Below are positions 62,258 through 64,000 of a DNA stretch of 64,000 bases, one piece after another. The notes below the pieces were generated by a model. It was given only the letters and a program-made list of their open reading frames with translations, was not told the DNA's origin and made no database searches. Source of the DNA: Bin55 sp963667455 (GTDB taxonomy: Bacteria > Pseudomonadota > Gammaproteobacteria > Pseudomonadales > Azotimanducaceae). The stretch covers positions 372,001 to 436,000 of the forward strand of contig CAXXFR010000019.1 in assembly GCA_963667455.2 (NCBI GenBank), given 5' to 3'. The position numbers were made by a program, and so were the translations under genes. How positions within the stretch are numbered: position 1 is the stretch's first letter; the number at the start of each line of letters is the position of its first letter.

Positions 62258-64000
62258 TCATGGGGTGGATGGCTGGTCCGCGTTTGCGTCCGAGGAAGCA
62301 ACAAACGACCGAGCGACCTCGATCTGTTCGGTCGAGAGCTTGTTGAAGTTTCGGTCCGCTGTTAGGAGCCATTCCGCGGCTTTGGAACGGACTTTCGGGG
62401 TTGGAAATCGCTCCAGCACGTCGAGCAGACCTACAGGATCGTGGTACGCCCATTCGCTCGCCAACGCGATTTGGCAGTTGCTCTCTTGGGAGTCGGACAG
62501 GTCGGCGCACAGCTCGAATGCTTGTTCGACGTTGTCCTGAAGAACATACTGAAATCCAACTTCGGAATAGGCCGCAATCCTACTGATTCCGCCGCGCACC
62601 TGCGGCAACATCTCTCGTGCCCGCTCGATGTCAGTTCGCGCTACTTGCTTGACAACGGCAACCTCCGGACCAGGCGAAAAACGTTCGGAAGGCAGGCTAA
62701 CGGCCGTCTCGAACGCCAGTTCCGCGTCCTCTCGAACCACATCGTCCCAGACCAGACTCAACAGATAGTCCCGCAGCTCCTGTTCTCGAGGTTCGGACAG
62801 TATCCACTCGAGAGTCTTGCGGATGTCTTTCTTCGCCCAGTTGTTCGCCACCGCATATCCTACGTCGTATATTCCCTGAGTGTCCAGATCGACCATCAGT
62901 CTTGCTGCTTCTTCAGGTGCTTCCCCGGCTAGGACAGTGAGTGCTTGTTTGCGTCCAATCATCTGGACTTCCGGAGATAGGTCGGAAAGTGCTTCGAGCA
63001 GATCACGCGGCTCACTCCTCGCCCATTCCTGCAATGCGGCCTGAAGCAGTCTTCGACGAACGTTCCCGCTTTCCAATTCGGATATCGACAGCACAGCTTT
63101 CAAGGGATCGTTTACCGACCAGATGCCAACGATCGGCCGCAGGATCTCGTAGTCGTTCGCCACGCTTGGCATGCTCCGAGCAAGTTCGAAGGCTTGCGCA
63201 GGATTGGATCGTGCCATCTCGCGAAACACCGGAGTAACAATGGTCGCGTGAATGCTGCTTCCCTCCAACGTCTCGGAGATGGATGCGAGGGCGAGGTTGG
63301 GGTCGCGTTCGATCCAAGCTTCGGCTATAAGAAGCAGGGACTGCACTTGATTGAAGTCGATCCTCTCGTCCTCAAGCAGGGTGTGCCATGCGGCTTCTGG
63401 ATCCTTTGAAGAAAGTTCGACTGCTTCACGCTCGAACAGATCCAGAGCAAGCTCCTCCCAACCCAGCATTTGGGCAATCTTGAGCCTTGACTCTCGCGGC
63501 AGCTGTTCCCCTGCGAGCAGAAGCGCTTCGGTTGCAACGCGTTGCTCCATTCCATTCAGCGACTTTGCAAGTTCAACAGTGTCTTGGAAGTGCGAGAATG
63601 ATCGTTCGAGCAGTACTGCGCGAGTCAGGGATTCACGCTCTCGATACGGAACGCTGCGTGATTGCTCCAACGCAAGTGTTGGATCGATTTCCGCTAAGCG
63701 GCGAAGAATCTCGCGCTGCGAGGCGAGTCGGAGATCGTCTGTTTCGATGCTACGGGACTGCTCGAAGAGTTCGAGAACTCGTTCCGCGTTCGCCGATTTG
63801 AGCATTTGGCGCAAGGCGGAGGTTCGCTCGAAGCCTCTGGTAAATTGAACAAGATCGGAAAGATCCTCGAGTTGGACGCGGATGGGAACGTCGTTCGAAA
63901 GTGGTTGTGTCTCGCTTGGGTCGGAGTCGATTCCCGTAGACTGCCGATAGCCAGAATAGGAAGCTGTAAGCAACAATGCAGTACAGGTCAGACCGAAAAG
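62258..64000 (-). CDS. Membrane-anchored alpha-solenoid repeat protein (family copy D, 5' end outside window)
   Basis: The frame is open to the right edge, where it reads LFGLTCTALLLTASYSGYRQ, the end of a membrane anchor, so only the first residues are missing. About 580 residues are visible. After a linker comes the DLSDLVQFTRGFERTSALRQ block, then repeats collinear with the 6322-8232 protein: LQEWARSEPRDLLEALSDL, the exact-position EVQMIG, NNWAKKDIRKTLEWIL, and the end ASEWAYHDPVGLLDVLERF with KVRSKAAEWLL. It is the best match to copy A and leads the cluster on this strand. Confidence 0.85.
   Translation of the reverse strand, partial: LFGLTCTALLLTASYSGYRQSTGIDSDPSETQPLSNDVPIRVQLEDLSDLVQFTRGFERTSALRQMLKSANAERVLELFEQSRSIETDDLRLASQREILRRLAEIDPTLALEQSRSVPYRERESLTRAVLLERSFSHFQDTVELAKSLNGMEQRVATEALLLAGEQLPRESRLKIAQMLGWEELALDLFEREAVELSSKDPEAAWHTLLEDERIDFNQVQSLLLIAEAWIERDPNLALASISETLEGSSIHATIVTPVFREMARSNPAQAFELARSMPSVANDYEILRPIVGIWSVNDPLKAVLSISELESGNVRRRLLQAALQEWARSEPRDLLEALSDLSPEVQMIGRKQALTVLAGEAPEEAARLMVDLDTQGIYDVGYAVANNWAKKDIRKTLEWILSEPREQELRDYLLSLVWDDVVREDAELAFETAVSLPSERFSPGPEVAVVKQVARTDIERAREMLPQVRGGISRIAAYSEVGFQYVLQDNVEQAFELCADLSDSQESNCQIALASEWAYHDPVGLLDVLERFPTPKVRSKAAEWLLTADRNFNKLSTEQIEVARSFVASSDANADQPSTP

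Noticed and set aside
1..64000. CRISPR arrays, insertion sequences, integrases or rRNA genes
   Set aside because: Looked for spaced direct repeats, transposase-like products with terminal inverted repeats and rRNA-like sequence; none seen.

Overview
The window reads as the chromosome of a gammaproteobacterium, probably from a poorly sampled, uncultured-type lineage. The core gene order supports this: sucAB-lpd-sucCD, leuCDB-asd-truA-trpFBA-folC-dedD-cvpA-purF, tig-clpP-clpX-hupB-ppiD, rnhA next to dnaQ, plus NhaB, LpxH and TonB-dependent receptors, which indicate a Gram-negative cell with lipid A. Base composition is moderate. Many starts are GTG or TTG, and stop-start overlaps (ATGA/GTGA) are common. 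No integrase, transposase, CRISPR array or rRNA was seen.

Layout. 1-6194 (+): 2-oxoglutarate dehydrogenase (E1 cut by the window edge), E2, E3 and both succinyl-CoA synthetase subunits. 6322-14906 (-): a membrane-anchored alpha-solenoid protein, a TonB-dependent receptor broken by three single-base frame changes, and an intact paralogous receptor. 15254-20240 (+): htpG behind a sigma32-like promoter, gpsA, a DUF4892 protein and aroC. 20282-21499 (-): a class III CoA-transferase. 21856-25547 (+): two translationally coupled ABC exporter half-transporters. 25759-27916: an accessory patch with a DUF1993 protein, small unknown ORFs and decayed fragments. 28019-39572 (+): leucine, aspartate-family, tryptophan, folate and purine genes in one long run. 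39702-41293 (-): lpxH and folD. 41421-41751: tRNA-Pro, tRNA-Arg and tRNA-His. 41791-49247 (+): an enlarged trigger factor, clpP, clpX, hupB, ppiD, rnhA and dnaQ. 49277-52562 (-): nhaB and an AlbA_2-type protein. 52750 to the right edge (-): two very large permease/peptidase-like fusion proteins in tandem and three further members of the solenoid family.

The most unusual part is 52750-64000, linked by homology to 6322-8232. Four solenoid proteins share collinear repeats of about 35 residues (W-A-x-x-D-P-x-x-A-L type); three have a membrane anchor and one a signal peptide. On the same strand, directly downstream, lie two 1176-1190 residue proteins. Each has an ABC-2-like membrane domain, an M1-aminopeptidase-like periplasmic domain whose zinc motif is destroyed, and a golvesin-like C-terminal domain. 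The block has been tandemly duplicated, leaving a degraded solenoid remnant between the copies. I propose this as an uncharacterised envelope system; its substrate and ATPase partner are not visible here.

Two conserved gene neighbourhoods lack expected members: lon is absent between clpX and hupB, and accD is absent between trpA and folC. All assignments come from reading the sequence and remembered family motifs; no database search was run.
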